NCBI RefSeq assembly: GCF_019799905.1
Contig: NZ_JABGCI010000004.1
Span: 310,001 to 374,000, forward strand
Direction of reading: 5' to 3'
Length of the DNA: 64,000 nt
Origin: Trujillonella endophytica
GTDB lineage: Bacteria; Actinomycetota; Actinomycetes; Mycobacteriales; Geodermatophilaceae
Shown here in pieces: positions 1 through 8,657 of this stretch. Made by a program: the position numbers and the translations under genes. Positions within the stretch are counted from its first letter, which is position 1, and each line of letters opens with the position of its first letter. The notes under the pieces were generated by a model, which was given only the letters and a program-made list of their open reading frames with translations, made no database searches and had not been told where the DNA came from.

Positions 1-190
1 CCACGACCACCCCGGCGTGGGTGGTCTCGGCCGCCGGTTCCCCCGCAGCCGGGCGGGCCGCCCGGCGGGTCATCGGCACCACGGCCGGATCCGTGCCCTG
101 CCACCCCGGTGGGGCGCCCAGCAGCACCGTGACCACGCAGTCGGCGCAGCCGGTACCGCGGGCGGTGCAGGTGTCGCAGTCGATGAGCAT
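1..190 (-). CDS. Conserved small actinobacterial protein, 3' part outside the window
   Basis: Read on the minus strand, an ATG at 190 opens a frame that runs off the left edge (63 codons visible). It begins MLIDCDTC, continues with a C-x2-C / C-x2-C pattern (CDTC, then CADC within the first 20 residues) and then VVTVLLG. Four closely spaced cysteines suggest metal binding, but this is inference. Small proteins with this N-terminus are common in actinobacteria upstream of NlpC/P60 genes; no function is known to me. It lies downstream of, and codirectional with, the NlpC/P60 hydrolase, 68 bp away, so co-transcription is possible. Confidence 0.6.
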   Translation of the reverse strand, partial: MLIDCDTCTARGTGCADCVVTVLLGAPPGWQGTDPAVVPMTRRAARPAAGEPAAETTHAGVVV

Positions 191-258
191 CGCCGCTCTC
201 CTCCCGGTCCTCTCGTCGGTCAGGAGCGACGCTAGGCACGCCCACCGACAGTTCCGGG

Positions 259-1992
259 TCAGGTGCCGGCGTACTCCCAGTGCCACGGCTCCTCGCGGCC
301 GTTGCCGGGGTCGGCCCACGTCGGGTGCAACCAGCCGAACCGGCCGGCGTTGGCGATCATCCACTGGTACTGCGCGGTGCCGAAGCGCTCGATGCCGCCG
401 CAGAGGTCGACCGCCAGCCCCCAGCCGTGGTTGCTGGTCCCGGGCACCGCCGCGAGCGCGGGCTTCTGGCCGTAGAGGCGCACCTGGCCGGCGTAGGTCC
501 GGTAGGAGTCGGTGATGCAGATCGGCGTCCCGAACGCGGCCGCGAAGGCCGCGCTCATGGCCCGGTAGGCGGCCGCCGCGTCGCAGCGCAGCGCGTGCGC
601 GGCGGCGCCGATCCCGCACAGCGCGCTCGGGGGGATCAACCCGTTGGGGTAGCCGCCCCACGACCGGGCGCCGTCGTAGCTCGGGGGGTACACCGTGTTG
701 CCGCACTCCACCCCCAGCGCGCCCGCGGCCGGTCCGGGCGCCGGCTCCGGCGGGCGCTGACCGAGGCTGGGCCGCCCGATCACGAGCACCTGGTCCATCG
801 GCAACGAGCGGACGACGACCGCACCGGCACGCGCGTCGGCGGCCAGCATCGAGTGGGTGTCCAGGGCCAGGCCGACGTGCCCGAGACCACCTTCCGGCGT
901 CCCCAGGAACACCAGGTCACCGGGCAGCACGTCCTCCGGGGCGATCGGCCGGGTGGTCGCGAACAGGCCGGCCTGGTCGGCCGGCAGCTCCACGCCGGCG
1001 GCCCGGTAGGCCGAGTGCACCAGCGACCCGCAGTCGTAGGACTCGGGGCCGGCCGTGCCCGGCGCGTAGGGCAGGCCCAGCTGGTCCATCGCCGTGGTGA
1101 CGGCGGTGAGCACCTCGCGCGGCAGCACGAGCAGCGACGTCGGCTGGCGCGGCAGCTGTGCGGCCCCGGGCTGCGCGCCCCCGGCGATCGAGCCCACCGG
1201 GACCAGCCCGCCGGGCAGCCCGGCGACCGGGTCCAGCAGCTCCGCGGCGGGCGGCGGCGCCACCCCGGCCGCCACGAGCTCGTCGAGGTAGGCACGCCAG
1301 TTCCCGGCGGTCTGGTCGTTGACCCGGACCTGCTCGGCCTGGAGCTGCGCGAGCTGGCGGTCGACCTCGCCCAGCGCGGCGTCCAGCTCGCTGGTCACCG
1401 CGGCCGCGGCGTCCTCCAGCGCCCGGACCTCCGCCGCCACCTGGTCGGCGCGGGCCTGGGCCTGCGCGAGCGCCGCCGCGGCGCGGTCCCGCTCGGCCAC
1501 CGCGGCGCGGCGCTGCTGCTCGGCCGCGGCCACCACCTCGGCGGCATGGGCGTCGACCGCGTCGAGGTACCCCATCGCCGCGATGAACTCCCCGGGCTCG
1601 GCGCCCGAGAGCAGCAGCGTGAGGGGGGTCAGCGCCCCACCGTCGCGGTAGACGGCCGAGGCGTACTCGGCCACGACCTGCTGGTGGCCGGCGAGCTCGC
1701 CCTCGACGTCGGCCACCACGGCCTCGGCCTCCGCGGCGTCGTCCCGCGCGGCCGCCAGCGCCTCCTGCGCGGCGACCACCTCGCCCTGCCGGGCCAGCAG
1801 GTCGGCCTGCACCTCCGCGGCCCGCCGCTGCAGCTCGTCGAGCGCCTCGCTGTCCAGCACGCCGGACGTGCCCCCCGGCTGGTCGCTCGGGGCCGCCGCG
1901 GCCGGCCCGGCGAGGGTGACGACGGCGGCCGCGACCACCGCGGTCAGGAGCACCGACGGACGACGGGCGCGCCACCGGGAGCGCGGGAGCAT
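259..1992 (-). CDS. Secreted NlpC/P60 endopeptidase fused to a VanY-like D,D-carboxypeptidase
   Basis: 577 aa. Residues 1-34 form a Sec signal peptide (Arg-rich start, hydrophobic core, AAAAP). Residues about 48-230 are an Ala/Glu/Arg-rich coiled coil as in RipA/RipC-type hydrolases. An NlpC/P60 domain follows with catalytic Cys321 in SYDCGSLV and His372 in GHVGLAL. From about residue 440 to the end there is a VanY/peptidase M15B domain with the zinc-site motifs SNHGWGLAVDL and HWEY. The protein should cut peptidoglycan stem peptides outside the cell, and the double catalytic fusion could act on two bonds. The ATG at 1992 is preceded by AGAGGTGAT. It is divergent from the exonuclease gene, in the position of the NlpC/P60 gene beside the mycobacterial trpD region. 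Confidence 0.92.
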   Translation of the reverse strand: MLPRSRWRARRPSVLLTAVVAAAVVTLAGPAAAAPSDQPGGTSGVLDSEALDELQRRAAEVQADLLARQGEVVAAQEALAAARDDAAEAEAVVADVEGELAGHQQVVAEYASAVYRDGGALTPLTLLLSGAEPGEFIAAMGYLDAVDAHAAEVVAAAEQQRRAAVAERDRAAAALAQAQARADQVAAEVRALEDAAAAVTSELDAALGEVDRQLAQLQAEQVRVNDQTAGNWRAYLDELVAAGVAPPPAAELLDPVAGLPGGLVPVGSIAGGAQPGAAQLPRQPTSLLVLPREVLTAVTTAMDQLGLPYAPGTAGPESYDCGSLVHSAYRAAGVELPADQAGLFATTRPIAPEDVLPGDLVFLGTPEGGLGHVGLALDTHSMLAADARAGAVVVRSLPMDQVLVIGRPSLGQRPPEPAPGPAAGALGVECGNTVYPPSYDGARSWGGYPNGLIPPSALCGIGAAAHALRCDAAAAYRAMSAAFAAAFGTPICITDSYRTYAGQVRLYGQKPALAAVPGTSNHGWGLAVDLCGGIERFGTAQYQWMIANAGRFGWLHPTWADPGNGREEPWHWEYAGT

Positions 1993-2106
1993 CGATCACC
2001 TCTGCCTGGGGCGGGACCCCCGTGGTCCCCGACAGTGCATGGTGGCCCGCGTCACGGCGACGCGCCACAGCCACCTGCGCGTTCCCCCGTGCGGGCGACC
2101 CGCGAC

Positions 2107-2149
2107 CCCGGCGCGGACAGCCGGTCGGTGACCGGTCGTCCGCGCCGGG
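2107..2149. promoter_or_regulatory. Long nested palindrome in the divergent intergenic region
   Basis: A 12-bp perfect stem (2107-2118 with 2138-2149) encloses a second 6-bp stem (CCGGTC/GACCGG, 2121-2126 with 2130-2135). It lies between the divergent hydrolase and nuclease genes. It is symmetric on both strands and has no T tract, so it may be an operator or an RNA structure in the hydrolase leader. Its function is unknown. Confidence 0.4.
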
Positions 2150-2201
2150 TCGTCGGCGTGGGACCCGGAGACTGTCGGTGCCCCGACCTACCGTCCGCCG
2201 C

Positions 2202-4097
2202 GTGCCACCCCCCACCGCCCCGATCCCCGGGTGGGTCGGCGGGGCGCCCGGCGCGGGGCACCCCGCGCCGGCGCCGCGCTTCGACCCCGGCCCCCGGTAC
2301 GTCCAGGGCACGATCGAGGAGCTGGGCACGCCGCTGTCCCAGGTCACCTTCGTGGTGGTCGACCTGGAGACCACCGGGGGCTCCCCGCGCGACAGCGCGA
2401 TCACCGAGATCGGCGCCGTGAAGGTGCGCGGCGGCGAGGTCCTCGGCGAGTTCCAGACGCTGGTCGACCCCGGCCGCGAGATCCCGCCCTACATCAGCGT
2501 CCTGACCGGCATCACCACGACCATGGTCACCGCGGCACCGCGGATCGGCACCGTGCTCCCGAGCTTCCTGGAGTTCGCCCACGGAGCGGTGCTCGTCGCC
2601 CACAACGCCCCGTTCGACATCGGCTTCCTCAAGGCCGCGTGCGCGGAGAACGGCATCCCGTGGCCGGCCGCGGCCTCCGTGGACACCGCCGTCCTCGCCC
2701 GGCGGCTGCTCAGCCGCGACGAGGTGCCCAACTGCAAGCTGGCGACGCTCGCGCCGTACTTCTCCGCCACCACCGACCCCTGCCACCGCGCGCTGGCCGA
2801 CGCGCGCGCCACGGTCGACGTGCTGCACGGGCTCTTCGAACGGCTGGGCCCCCTGGGCATCACCTCGCTCGAGGAGCTGACCGGCCTCACCCGGCGGGTC
2901 GACCCCGAGCGGCGCCGCAAGCGGCACCTCGCCGACGACGTCCCCGGCGGCCCCGGGGTGTACGTCTTCCGCGGTCCGCGGGACGAGCCCCTCTACGTCG
3001 GGACGTCGAACGACCTGCGCAGCCGGGTGCGCAGCTACTTCTCCTCCAGCGAGCAGCGCAGCCGGATCACCGAGATGGTGGCCCTCGCCCAGCGGGTCGA
3101 GACCATCTCCTGCGCCCACGACCTCGAGGCCGCCGTCCGCGAGCTGCGGCTGATCGCCGAGCAGAAGCCCCGGTACAACCGTCGCTCCCGCTTCCCGGAA
3201 CGGGCGCTGTGGATCCGGCTGACCGAGGAGGTCTTCCCGCGGCTGTCGATCGTCCGCCGCGTCCGCCCGGGGGCCGGGGTCTTCCTCGGCCCGTTCCCCG
3301 ACCGGCGGGCGGCCGACGCCGCGGCCGCCGCCATCCACGAGTCGCTGCCGCTGCGCCAGTGCACGTCCCGGCTCTCGCTGAAGGTCCTGGGGGACGCCTG
3401 CGCCCTGGCCGGCATGGGCCGCTGCGGCGCACCGTGCACGGGAGCCCAGTCGGTCGAGGAGTACGGCGCGATCGCCGCCGTCCTGCGGGCCGCGGTCGCC
3501 GCCGACCCCGAGGCGCTGGTCGCGCCGTTGCTCGCGCGAGTGGACCGGCTGGCCGCCGAGGAGCGGTTCGAGGACGCCGCCGTGATGCGCGACCGGACCG
3601 CGGTGCTGGTGCGCGCCGTGCGGCGGCGGCAGCGGCTGGAGTCGCTGGCCGCCGTGCCGCAGCTGGTGATCGCCCGACCCGACGGCGCGGGCGGCTGGCA
3701 CCTGTCCGTCGTCCGCCGCGGCCGGCTGGTCGCCGCCGGTGGGTCCCCCCGGGGCTCCTCGGTGCGGCTCACCCTGGCCGGACTGATGGCCACGGCCGAG
3801 ACCCCGCTGGGCCCCGAGGGCGAGCTGGCCGCCACCGTCGACGAGACCGAGCTGGTGCTGCGCTGGATGGAGAAGCCGGGCACGCGCCTCGTGGAGGTCG
3901 ACGGCACCCTCGCCTGCCCCGTCCCGGGCACCGGCTCCTACAGCGCCTTCCTCGACCGGGTGGACACCAGCCGGCGCGAGCGGGAGCCGTTCGCCGACAC
4001 CCGGTCCCTGGGCACCCGGGCGCGACCGGAACGGGTCTCCCCCACGCCCGGCGGACCGGGCGGACGGGTGCCGCCCCGGCTAGCATCCCCGGCGTGA
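2202..4097 (+). CDS. DEDDh exonuclease fused to a GIY-YIG/UvrC-like nuclease (Rv2191 type)
   Basis: 631 aa from GTG 2202. Residues about 48-215 are a DnaQ-like DEDDh 3'-5' exonuclease (ExoI motif VVDLETTG with D54 and E56; late motif HRALADARAT). About 245-330 is a GIY-YIG domain (PGVYVF ... PLYVGTSNDLRSRV), then a Cys-containing region and a UVR-like helix pair (EERFEDAAVMRDR). The fusion matches the actinobacterial family related to UvrC/Cho and implies DNA repair or end processing. The open frame extends upstream to 2022, but TACCGT at 2189-2194 lies 7 nt before GTG 2202, the spacing of a leaderless start, and upstream residues are Arg/Pro-rich shadow sequence. Its stop overlaps the next start by 4 bp. 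Confidence 0.9.
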   Translation: MPPPTAPIPGWVGGAPGAGHPAPAPRFDPGPRYVQGTIEELGTPLSQVTFVVVDLETTGGSPRDSAITEIGAVKVRGGEVLGEFQTLVDPGREIPPYISVLTGITTTMVTAAPRIGTVLPSFLEFAHGAVLVAHNAPFDIGFLKAACAENGIPWPAAASVDTAVLARRLLSRDEVPNCKLATLAPYFSATTDPCHRALADARATVDVLHGLFERLGPLGITSLEELTGLTRRVDPERRRKRHLADDVPGGPGVYVFRGPRDEPLYVGTSNDLRSRVRSYFSSSEQRSRITEMVALAQRVETISCAHDLEAAVRELRLIAEQKPRYNRRSRFPERALWIRLTEEVFPRLSIVRRVRPGAGVFLGPFPDRRAADAAAAAIHESLPLRQCTSRLSLKVLGDACALAGMGRCGAPCTGAQSVEEYGAIAAVLRAAVAADPEALVAPLLARVDRLAAEERFEDAAVMRDRTAVLVRAVRRRQRLESLAAVPQLVIARPDGAGGWHLSVVRRGRLVAAGGSPRGSSVRLTLAGLMATAETPLGPEGELAATVDETELVLRWMEKPGTRLVEVDGTLACPVPGTGSYSAFLDRVDTSRREREPFADTRSLGTRARPERVSPTPGGPGGRVPPRLASPA

Positions 4098-4381
4098 TCA
4101 CCGCCATCGTCATGATCGACGCGGCCACCGATGCCATCCCCGAGGTGGCCCAGGCCGTGGCCGACCTGGAGGGCGTGAGCGAGGTCTACTCGGTCGCCGG
4201 CGACACCGACCTGATCGCCGTCGTCCGGGTCCGGGAGTTCGACCAGATCGCCGAGGTGATCGCGGGCCGGATCAGCAAGGTGCCCGGCGTCCTGGAGACC
4301 GACACCCACATCGCCTTCCGGTCCTACTCGCGCCACGACCTCGAGGCCGCCTTCGCCATCGGCTTCGACACCGCCGACTGA
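4094..4381 (+). CDS. Stand-alone Lrp/AsnC ligand-binding (RAM) domain protein
   Basis: 95 aa from GTG 4094. The whole protein is one alpha-beta RAM/AsnC_trans_reg fold (ITAIVMIDAATDAIPEVAQAV ending HDLEAAFAIGFD); the helix-turn-helix of full Lrp regulators is absent. Such small proteins form dimers or decamers and bind amino acids; whether this one regulates anything is not visible. TAGCAT at 4081-4086 is 7 nt before the GTG, so it may have its own leaderless promoter inside the end of the nuclease gene, which it overlaps by 4 bp (GTGA). It faces trpD with a hairpin repeat in between. Confidence 0.85.
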   Translation: MITAIVMIDAATDAIPEVAQAVADLEGVSEVYSVAGDTDLIAVVRVREFDQIAEVIAGRISKVPGVLETDTHIAFRSYSRHDLEAAFAIGFDTAD

Positions 4382-4382
4382 C

Positions 4383-4440
4383 GAAGGACCCCGTTCCCCT
4401 CACGCCTCGCTCCGCTCGGCGCGAGCCTCTGGACGGGGCC
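4383..4440. repeat. Intergenic hairpin repeat, family A copy 1 (probable bidirectional terminator)
   Basis: Starts 1 nt after the stop codon of the Lrp-like gene and faces trpD. The outer arms are ACCCCGT near the start and ACGGGG near the end; the inner arms are CTCACGCC and GGCGCGAG. The same element recurs at 16572-16627 and 27131-27186, each time right after a stop codon. There is no T tract. Confidence 0.65.
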
Positions 4441-4450
4441 GCACGCGGCG

Positions 4451-5491
4451 TCAGGGGCGCGCGGCCCGGCTGACCTCGACCCAGCGGTCCAGCAGCGCGG
4501 CGGCGCGCCCGTCGTCCACGGCGGCCGAGGCCCGCTCCAGGCCCGCGGCCAGCGCGGCGGGGACGTCCCCGCCGACGCCCTCGAAGGCGGCGAGCGCGGC
4601 GGCCGCGTTGAGCAGGACGGCGTCCCGCACGGCACCCCGCTCCCCCGCGACCACCCGGCGGAAGACGTCGGCGTTGAACGCCGGGTCGCCGCCGCGGAGC
4701 GCGTCGACCGACGCCCGGGCGATGCCGAGCTCGCCGGGGTCGACCCGCGTGGGCCGCACCTCGCCGCCGCCGACGACCCACACGGCCGACGTGGTCGCGG
4801 TCGTCAGCTCGTCGAGGCCGTCGTCGCCCCGGAACACCAGCGCCCGCGTTCCGCGCCCGGCGAGCACCTGCGCCAGCACGGGCGCCATCCGCGGGTCCGC
4901 GCAGCCGATGGCGGCGGCGACCGGCCGCGCCGGGTTGGCCAGCGGGCCGAGGAAGTTGAAGACCGTCCCGATGCCCATCTCCCGGCGGGGCGCCCCGGCG
5001 AAGCGCAGGCCCGGGTGGAAGACCGGCGCGAAGAAGAAGCCGATCCCCGCCTCCTCCACGCACCGCGCGACGGCGGATGCGGGCAGGTCGATGACGACGC
5101 CGAGGGCCTCGAGCACGTCGGCCGCTCCCGACGACGACGACGCCGCCCGGTTGCCGTGCTTGGCGACCGGCACGCCCGCGGCCGCGGTGACGACCGAGGC
5201 CATGGTCGAGATGTTGACCGTGTGCGCGCCGTCGCCGCCCGTGCCGACGATGTCGACGCAGTCGACCGCCAGCCGCACCGGCGTGGCGCGGGCGACCATG
5301 GTGGCCGAGAGGCCGGCCACCTCCGCCGGCGACTCCCCCTTGGCGCGCAACGCGACCGCGAAGGCCGCGATCTGCGCGGGGGTGGCCTCGCCGGCCATGA
5401 TCTCGGTCATCGCCCAGGCGGCGTCGTCCTCGGGCAGGTCCTCGCGGGCCAGGAGTCGGGTGAGCAGACCCGGCCAGGTGGGGGTGCCCAC
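4451..5491 (-). CDS. trpD: Anthranilate phosphoribosyltransferase
   Basis: 346 aa, the normal length. TrpD transfers the phosphoribosyl group of PRPP to anthranilate in tryptophan synthesis. The PRPP loop [14 protein letters not shown] and the downstream [12 protein letters not shown] anthranilate/PRPP motif are intact, and the helical N-terminal domain is present. The rest of the trp pathway is not nearby, as usual for actinobacteria, where trpD sits beside the ctaE-qcr genes. The receiver-like gene ends 5 bp upstream on the same strand, so the two probably share a transcript. Confidence 0.96.
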   Translation of the reverse strand: MGTPTWPGLLTRLLAREDLPEDDAAWAMTEIMAGEATPAQIAAFAVALRAKGESPAEVAGLSATMVARATPVRLAVDCVDIVGTGGDGAHTVNISTMASVVTAAAGVPVAKHGNRAASSSSGAADVLEALGVVIDLPASAVARCVEEAGIGFFFAPVFHPGLRFAGAPRREMGIGTVFNFLGPLANPARPVAAAIGCADPRMAPVLAQVLAGRGTRALVFRGDDGLDELTTATTSAVWVVGGGEVRPTRVDPGELGIARASVDALRGGDPAFNADVFRRVVAGERGAVRDAVLLNAAAALAAFEGVGGDVPAALAAGLERASAAVDDGRAAALLDRWVEVSRAARP

Positions 5492-5495
5492 GGCG

Positions 5496-5927
5496 CTAGT
5501 ACCGGACGGCGGGCACGCCCACCCGCGAACGCAGCACGTCCGCGACGACGCGGGGCGCGGTGAGCGCGTCGAGCGGCATCGGCAGCGTCGCGTCGGCCTG
5601 GGACCAGTGCGCCAGCCAGCGGTCGGGCTGGCGGGCGATGAGCAGGCACAGCGCCGGGCAGTCCGCGACCTCGACCTTCAGCTGCCGGGAGAGCGCCATG
5701 CCGCCGGTGGGCTGCGCCTCGCCGTCCAGGATGCAGAGGTCGATCCCGCCCTCGTCCACCGCGCCGACGACGTCCTCGCCCGTCTCGCACTCGACCCAGG
5801 TCAGCGGCCCGACGTCGGCCGCGGGCTGCCGCCCCACTGCCGTGCGGACGGCCTCGCGCACCTCCGGCCGGGAGCTGTAGACCAGGACGGTGGCCGGGAG
5901 GGCGGCGTTCCCCGAGGTGGAGCTCAC
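5496..5927 (-). CDS. Receiver-like (CheY-fold) conserved protein upstream of trpD
   Basis: 143 aa from GTG 5927. The pattern [16 protein letters not shown] ... [23 protein letters not shown] resembles a response-regulator receiver, with an Asp in CILDGE at the place of the phospho-acceptor. The N-terminal acidic pair is missing and the C-terminus diverges, so it is probably an atypical or pseudo-receiver without an output domain. TAGGCT (plus-strand 5935-5940) is exactly 7 nt from the GTG, a leaderless arrangement. It precedes trpD by 4 nt and is divergent from ctaE, so it may be translated from the head of the trpD transcript. Its partner kinase, if any, is not in the window. Confidence 0.75.
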   Translation of the reverse strand: MSSTSGNAALPATVLVYSSRPEVREAVRTAVGRQPAADVGPLTWVECETGEDVVGAVDEGGIDLCILDGEAQPTGGMALSRQLKVEVADCPALCLLIARQPDRWLAHWSQADATLPMPLDALTAPRVVADVLRSRVGVPAVRY

Positions 5928-6056
5928 GTCCGGGAGCCTAGTGCCCGCGTCCTGCGGCGCGTGTCCGCCACCAGCAGCATCTCGACCCGGTCACGGCCCG
6001 CCACACCCGGCGACCCACGGTCGTAACAGTCGGCACGCGGTGCCATGATGGGCGGC

Positions 6057-6668
6057 GTGACAACGGCTCCCGTCGCGAGCGGCACCTTCGACACCTCACG
6101 GGTGCACTCCCTGACCCGACCGAACATGGTCAGCGTCGGCACGATCGTCTGGCTCTCCAGCGAGCTGATGTTCTTCGCCGGCCTGTTCGCCATGTACTTC
6201 ACGGCGAGGGCCCGGGCCACGGATGGGTGGCCTCCCGAGCCCACCGAGCTCAACCTGCCGTACGCCCTGGTCTTCACGACGATCCTGGTCGCGTCGTCGA
6301 TCACCTGTCAGCTCGGCGTGTTCGCCGCGGAGCAGGGGAACGTCTACGGCCTGCGCCGGTGGTTCACCATCACCCTCCTGATGGGTCTGGTCTTCGTCCT
6401 GGGGCAGGCGTTCGAGTACGTGGCCCTGGTCGAGGAGGGCACGAAGATCAACAACAGCACCTACGGGTCGGTGTTCTACATCACGACCGGCTTCCACGGG
6501 CTGCACGTCATCGGGGGCCTGATCGCCTTCGTCTACCTGCTCATCCGGTCCACCATGGGCCGCTTCACGCCGGCACAGGCGACCTCGGCGATCGTGGTCT
6601 CCTACTACTGGCACTTCGTCGACGTCGTGTGGATCGGGCTCTTCGCCACGATCTACCTGATCCGCTAG
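6057..6668 (+). CDS. ctaE: Cytochrome c oxidase subunit III
   Basis: 203 aa. Heme-copper oxidase subunit III with five transmembrane helices; the block [23 protein letters not shown] and the C-terminal [14 protein letters not shown] are diagnostic. It supports the aa3 oxidase of the bcc-aa3 supercomplex in the membrane. GTG 6057 gives the mycobacterial-type start and length; CATGAT (6044-6049) lies 7 nt upstream, so the tempting ATGs at 6045 and 6048 are probably part of the -10 box. It leads the ctaE-qcrC-qcrA-qcrB operon, with 7 bp to qcrC. Confidence 0.95.
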   Translation: MTTAPVASGTFDTSRVHSLTRPNMVSVGTIVWLSSELMFFAGLFAMYFTARARATDGWPPEPTELNLPYALVFTTILVASSITCQLGVFAAEQGNVYGLRRWFTITLLMGLVFVLGQAFEYVALVEEGTKINNSTYGSVFYITTGFHGLHVIGGLIAFVYLLIRSTMGRFTPAQATSAIVVSYYWHFVDVVWIGLFATIYLIR

Positions 6669-6675
6669 GGAACCG

Positions 6676-7548
6676 GTGTCCACCACGAACCCGCAGTCCG
6701 ACGCCCAGCCCGACGACGTGCCCCGTCGCGGGCGCGCCCTCCGCACCGAGGACACCCCGGCCGCGGCCGCGCGGTCGCGCCGCCTGTCGAAGGCCCGCCG
6801 CCGCGTCGCCAACGTCGCCGGCCTGATGGCCGCGCTCGTGCTCACCGGCGCCCTGTACTCCACGATCGCCCCGGCGCACGCCGAGGAGGCCGGAGCCTCG
6901 AGCGACGCCGACTACGAGGCCGGCCGCGAGATCTACCAGAACAGCTGCATCACCTGCCACGGGGAGAACCTCGAGGGTGTCGACGGTCGCGGTCCCTCGC
7001 TGATCGGGGTCGGCGGCGCCGCCGTCTACTTCCAGGTCCACACCGGCCGCATGCCCCTGGTCCGCCAGGCCGAGCAGGGCCCGGACAAGCCGGTCGTGTT
7101 CAGCGAGGAGCAGATCGACCAGCTGATCACCTACATCCAGGCCAACGGCGGTGGTCCGGCCGTGCCCAGCGGCAACCTCCGCGACGGCGACCTGGCCCTC
7201 GGCGGTGAGCTGTTCCGCCTGAACTGCGCCTCGTGCCACAACTTCGTCGGCGAGGGTGGCGCCCTCTCCTCGGGCAAGTACGCGCCCTCCCTGCACGACG
7301 CCGACGACCTCGAGATCTACACGGCGATGCTGAGCGGCCCGGAGAACATGCCGGTCTTCGGTGACAACCAGCTCACGCCGGAGGAGAAGCGCTCGATCAT
7401 CAACTACATCCAGACGGTCACGGAGATGCCGGACCCGGGCGGCGCCGGCATCGGCCGGATCGGCCCGGTCGGTGAGGGTCTGGTCATCTGGGTCGTCGGG
7501 ATCAGCGCTCTGATGTTCGGGATCTTCTGGATGGGGACCAAGGCGTGA
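6676..7548 (+). CDS. qcrC: Diheme cytochrome c subunit of the cytochrome bcc complex
   Basis: 290 aa from GTG 6676. An Arg-rich N-terminus precedes a membrane anchor (about 44-66). Two heme c sites follow, CITCH at 91-95 and CASCH at 184-188, and a C-terminal transmembrane helix (VIWVVGISALMFGIFWMG). The two-heme fold is the actinobacterial hallmark: QcrC passes electrons directly to the CuA of CtaC, replacing soluble cytochrome c. The heme domains face outside. Its stop overlaps the qcrA GTG by 4 bp, implying translational coupling. Confidence 0.97.
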   Translation: MSTTNPQSDAQPDDVPRRGRALRTEDTPAAAARSRRLSKARRRVANVAGLMAALVLTGALYSTIAPAHAEEAGASSDADYEAGREIYQNSCITCHGENLEGVDGRGPSLIGVGGAAVYFQVHTGRMPLVRQAEQGPDKPVVFSEEQIDQLITYIQANGGGPAVPSGNLRDGDLALGGELFRLNCASCHNFVGEGGALSSGKYAPSLHDADDLEIYTAMLSGPENMPVFGDNQLTPEEKRSIINYIQTVTEMPDPGGAGIGRIGPVGEGLVIWVVGISALMFGIFWMGTKA

Positions 7549-8657
7549 CCACGCACGACACCCGCCCCGGCTCGGCCGGAGGAGCGGACACCCCCGGACC
7601 GCTCCACGGCGGGCCGGACGACGACTACACCCCGGAGCAGCTCGCGGCGATGAGCCGCGACGACCTGGACCGCCTGGGTGCCCGCTACGACGGGGTGCAG
7701 GTCCTGCACGTCGACCCGGGCCCGGAGCCCGGCTCCGCGCTGGAGCGCCGGTACGTCCGCCAGGTCGGCGCCGTCTTCATGCTGGCCGGGCTGGCCGCCT
7801 TCGCCTTCGTGGTCGTCTACGTCGGGTCGGGCTGGTTCCTCCCCGACTGGGAGTGGACCATCGACGCCGGCACGTGGAGCTCGCTCTTCACGCCGCTGCT
7901 CGGCCTGCTCATGGGTCTGTCGCTCACCCTCGTCGGTGTCGGCATGGTGCTCTACAGCAAGAAGCTCCTGCCCCACGAGACCGCCGTGCAGGACAAGCAC
8001 GACGGCTCCCACTTCGACCGCGTCACCACGGGCGCCACCCTCGTGAGCGGCCTGCACAAGAGCGGCCTGGCCCGGCGCAAGCTCATCACCCGCTCGCTGG
8101 CCTTCATGGGCGGCGGCCTGGGCCTGATGCTCCTCATGCCGCTGGGTGGCCTGCTCAAGAACCCCAACACCGGCAACCCCCTGGGCCGCACCTCGTGGGC
8201 ACAGGGCGTCCGCCTGCTGCGGGACGACGGCACCCCCATCCGCCCCGGCGACCAGGTGCCCGGCTCGCTGGAGACCGTCTTCCCCGCCGTCACCGGGGGC
8301 AACCGGGAGTCCGACGCCGCGACGATGCTGATCCGGCTGCGTCCGGAGCAGGTCGCCGTCGACCGGCCCCGCGAGGGCCAGGCGGACTTCGGCTACGGCG
8401 ACTACGTCGCGTACTCGAAGATCTGCACCCACGCCGGCTGCCCGGTGTCGCTGTACGAGCAGGAGACCAGCCGGATCCTGTGCCCCTGCCACCAGTCGCA
8501 GTTCGACATCACGCAGGGCGCCAAGCCCATCTTCGGACCGGCCACCCGGGCCCTGCCGCAGCTGCCGCTGGCTCTCGACGACGAGGGCTACTTCGTCGCA
8601 CGCAGCGACTACATTGAGGCAGTGGGTCCCACGTACTGGAACCGGGAGCGGATCTGA
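7545..8657 (+). CDS. qcrA: Rieske iron-sulfur subunit of the cytochrome bcc complex
   Basis: 370 aa from GTG 7545. Actinobacterial QcrA has three transmembrane helices instead of one: two are seen around [21 protein letters not shown] and [20 protein letters not shown], the third near [19 protein letters not shown]. The C-terminal Rieske domain has both cluster motifs, CTHAGC and CPCHQSQF, supplying two Cys and two His to the 2Fe-2S centre. It oxidises menaquinol with QcrB. Stop and the qcrB start overlap (TGATG). Confidence 0.97.
   Translation: MTTHDTRPGSAGGADTPGPLHGGPDDDYTPEQLAAMSRDDLDRLGARYDGVQVLHVDPGPEPGSALERRYVRQVGAVFMLAGLAAFAFVVVYVGSGWFLPDWEWTIDAGTWSSLFTPLLGLLMGLSLTLVGVGMVLYSKKLLPHETAVQDKHDGSHFDRVTTGATLVSGLHKSGLARRKLITRSLAFMGGGLGLMLLMPLGGLLKNPNTGNPLGRTSWAQGVRLLRDDGTPIRPGDQVPGSLETVFPAVTGGNRESDAATMLIRLRPEQVAVDRPREGQADFGYGDYVAYSKICTHAGCPVSLYEQETSRILCPCHQSQFDITQGAKPIFGPATRALPQLPLALDDEGYFVARSDYIEAVGPTYWNRERI

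Noticed and set aside
1993..2201. c-di-AMP (ydaO) riboswitch before the NlpC/P60 gene
   Set aside because: Such riboswitches are known before cell-wall hydrolase genes, but the conserved sequence blocks are not recognisable here; only a palindrome is seen.
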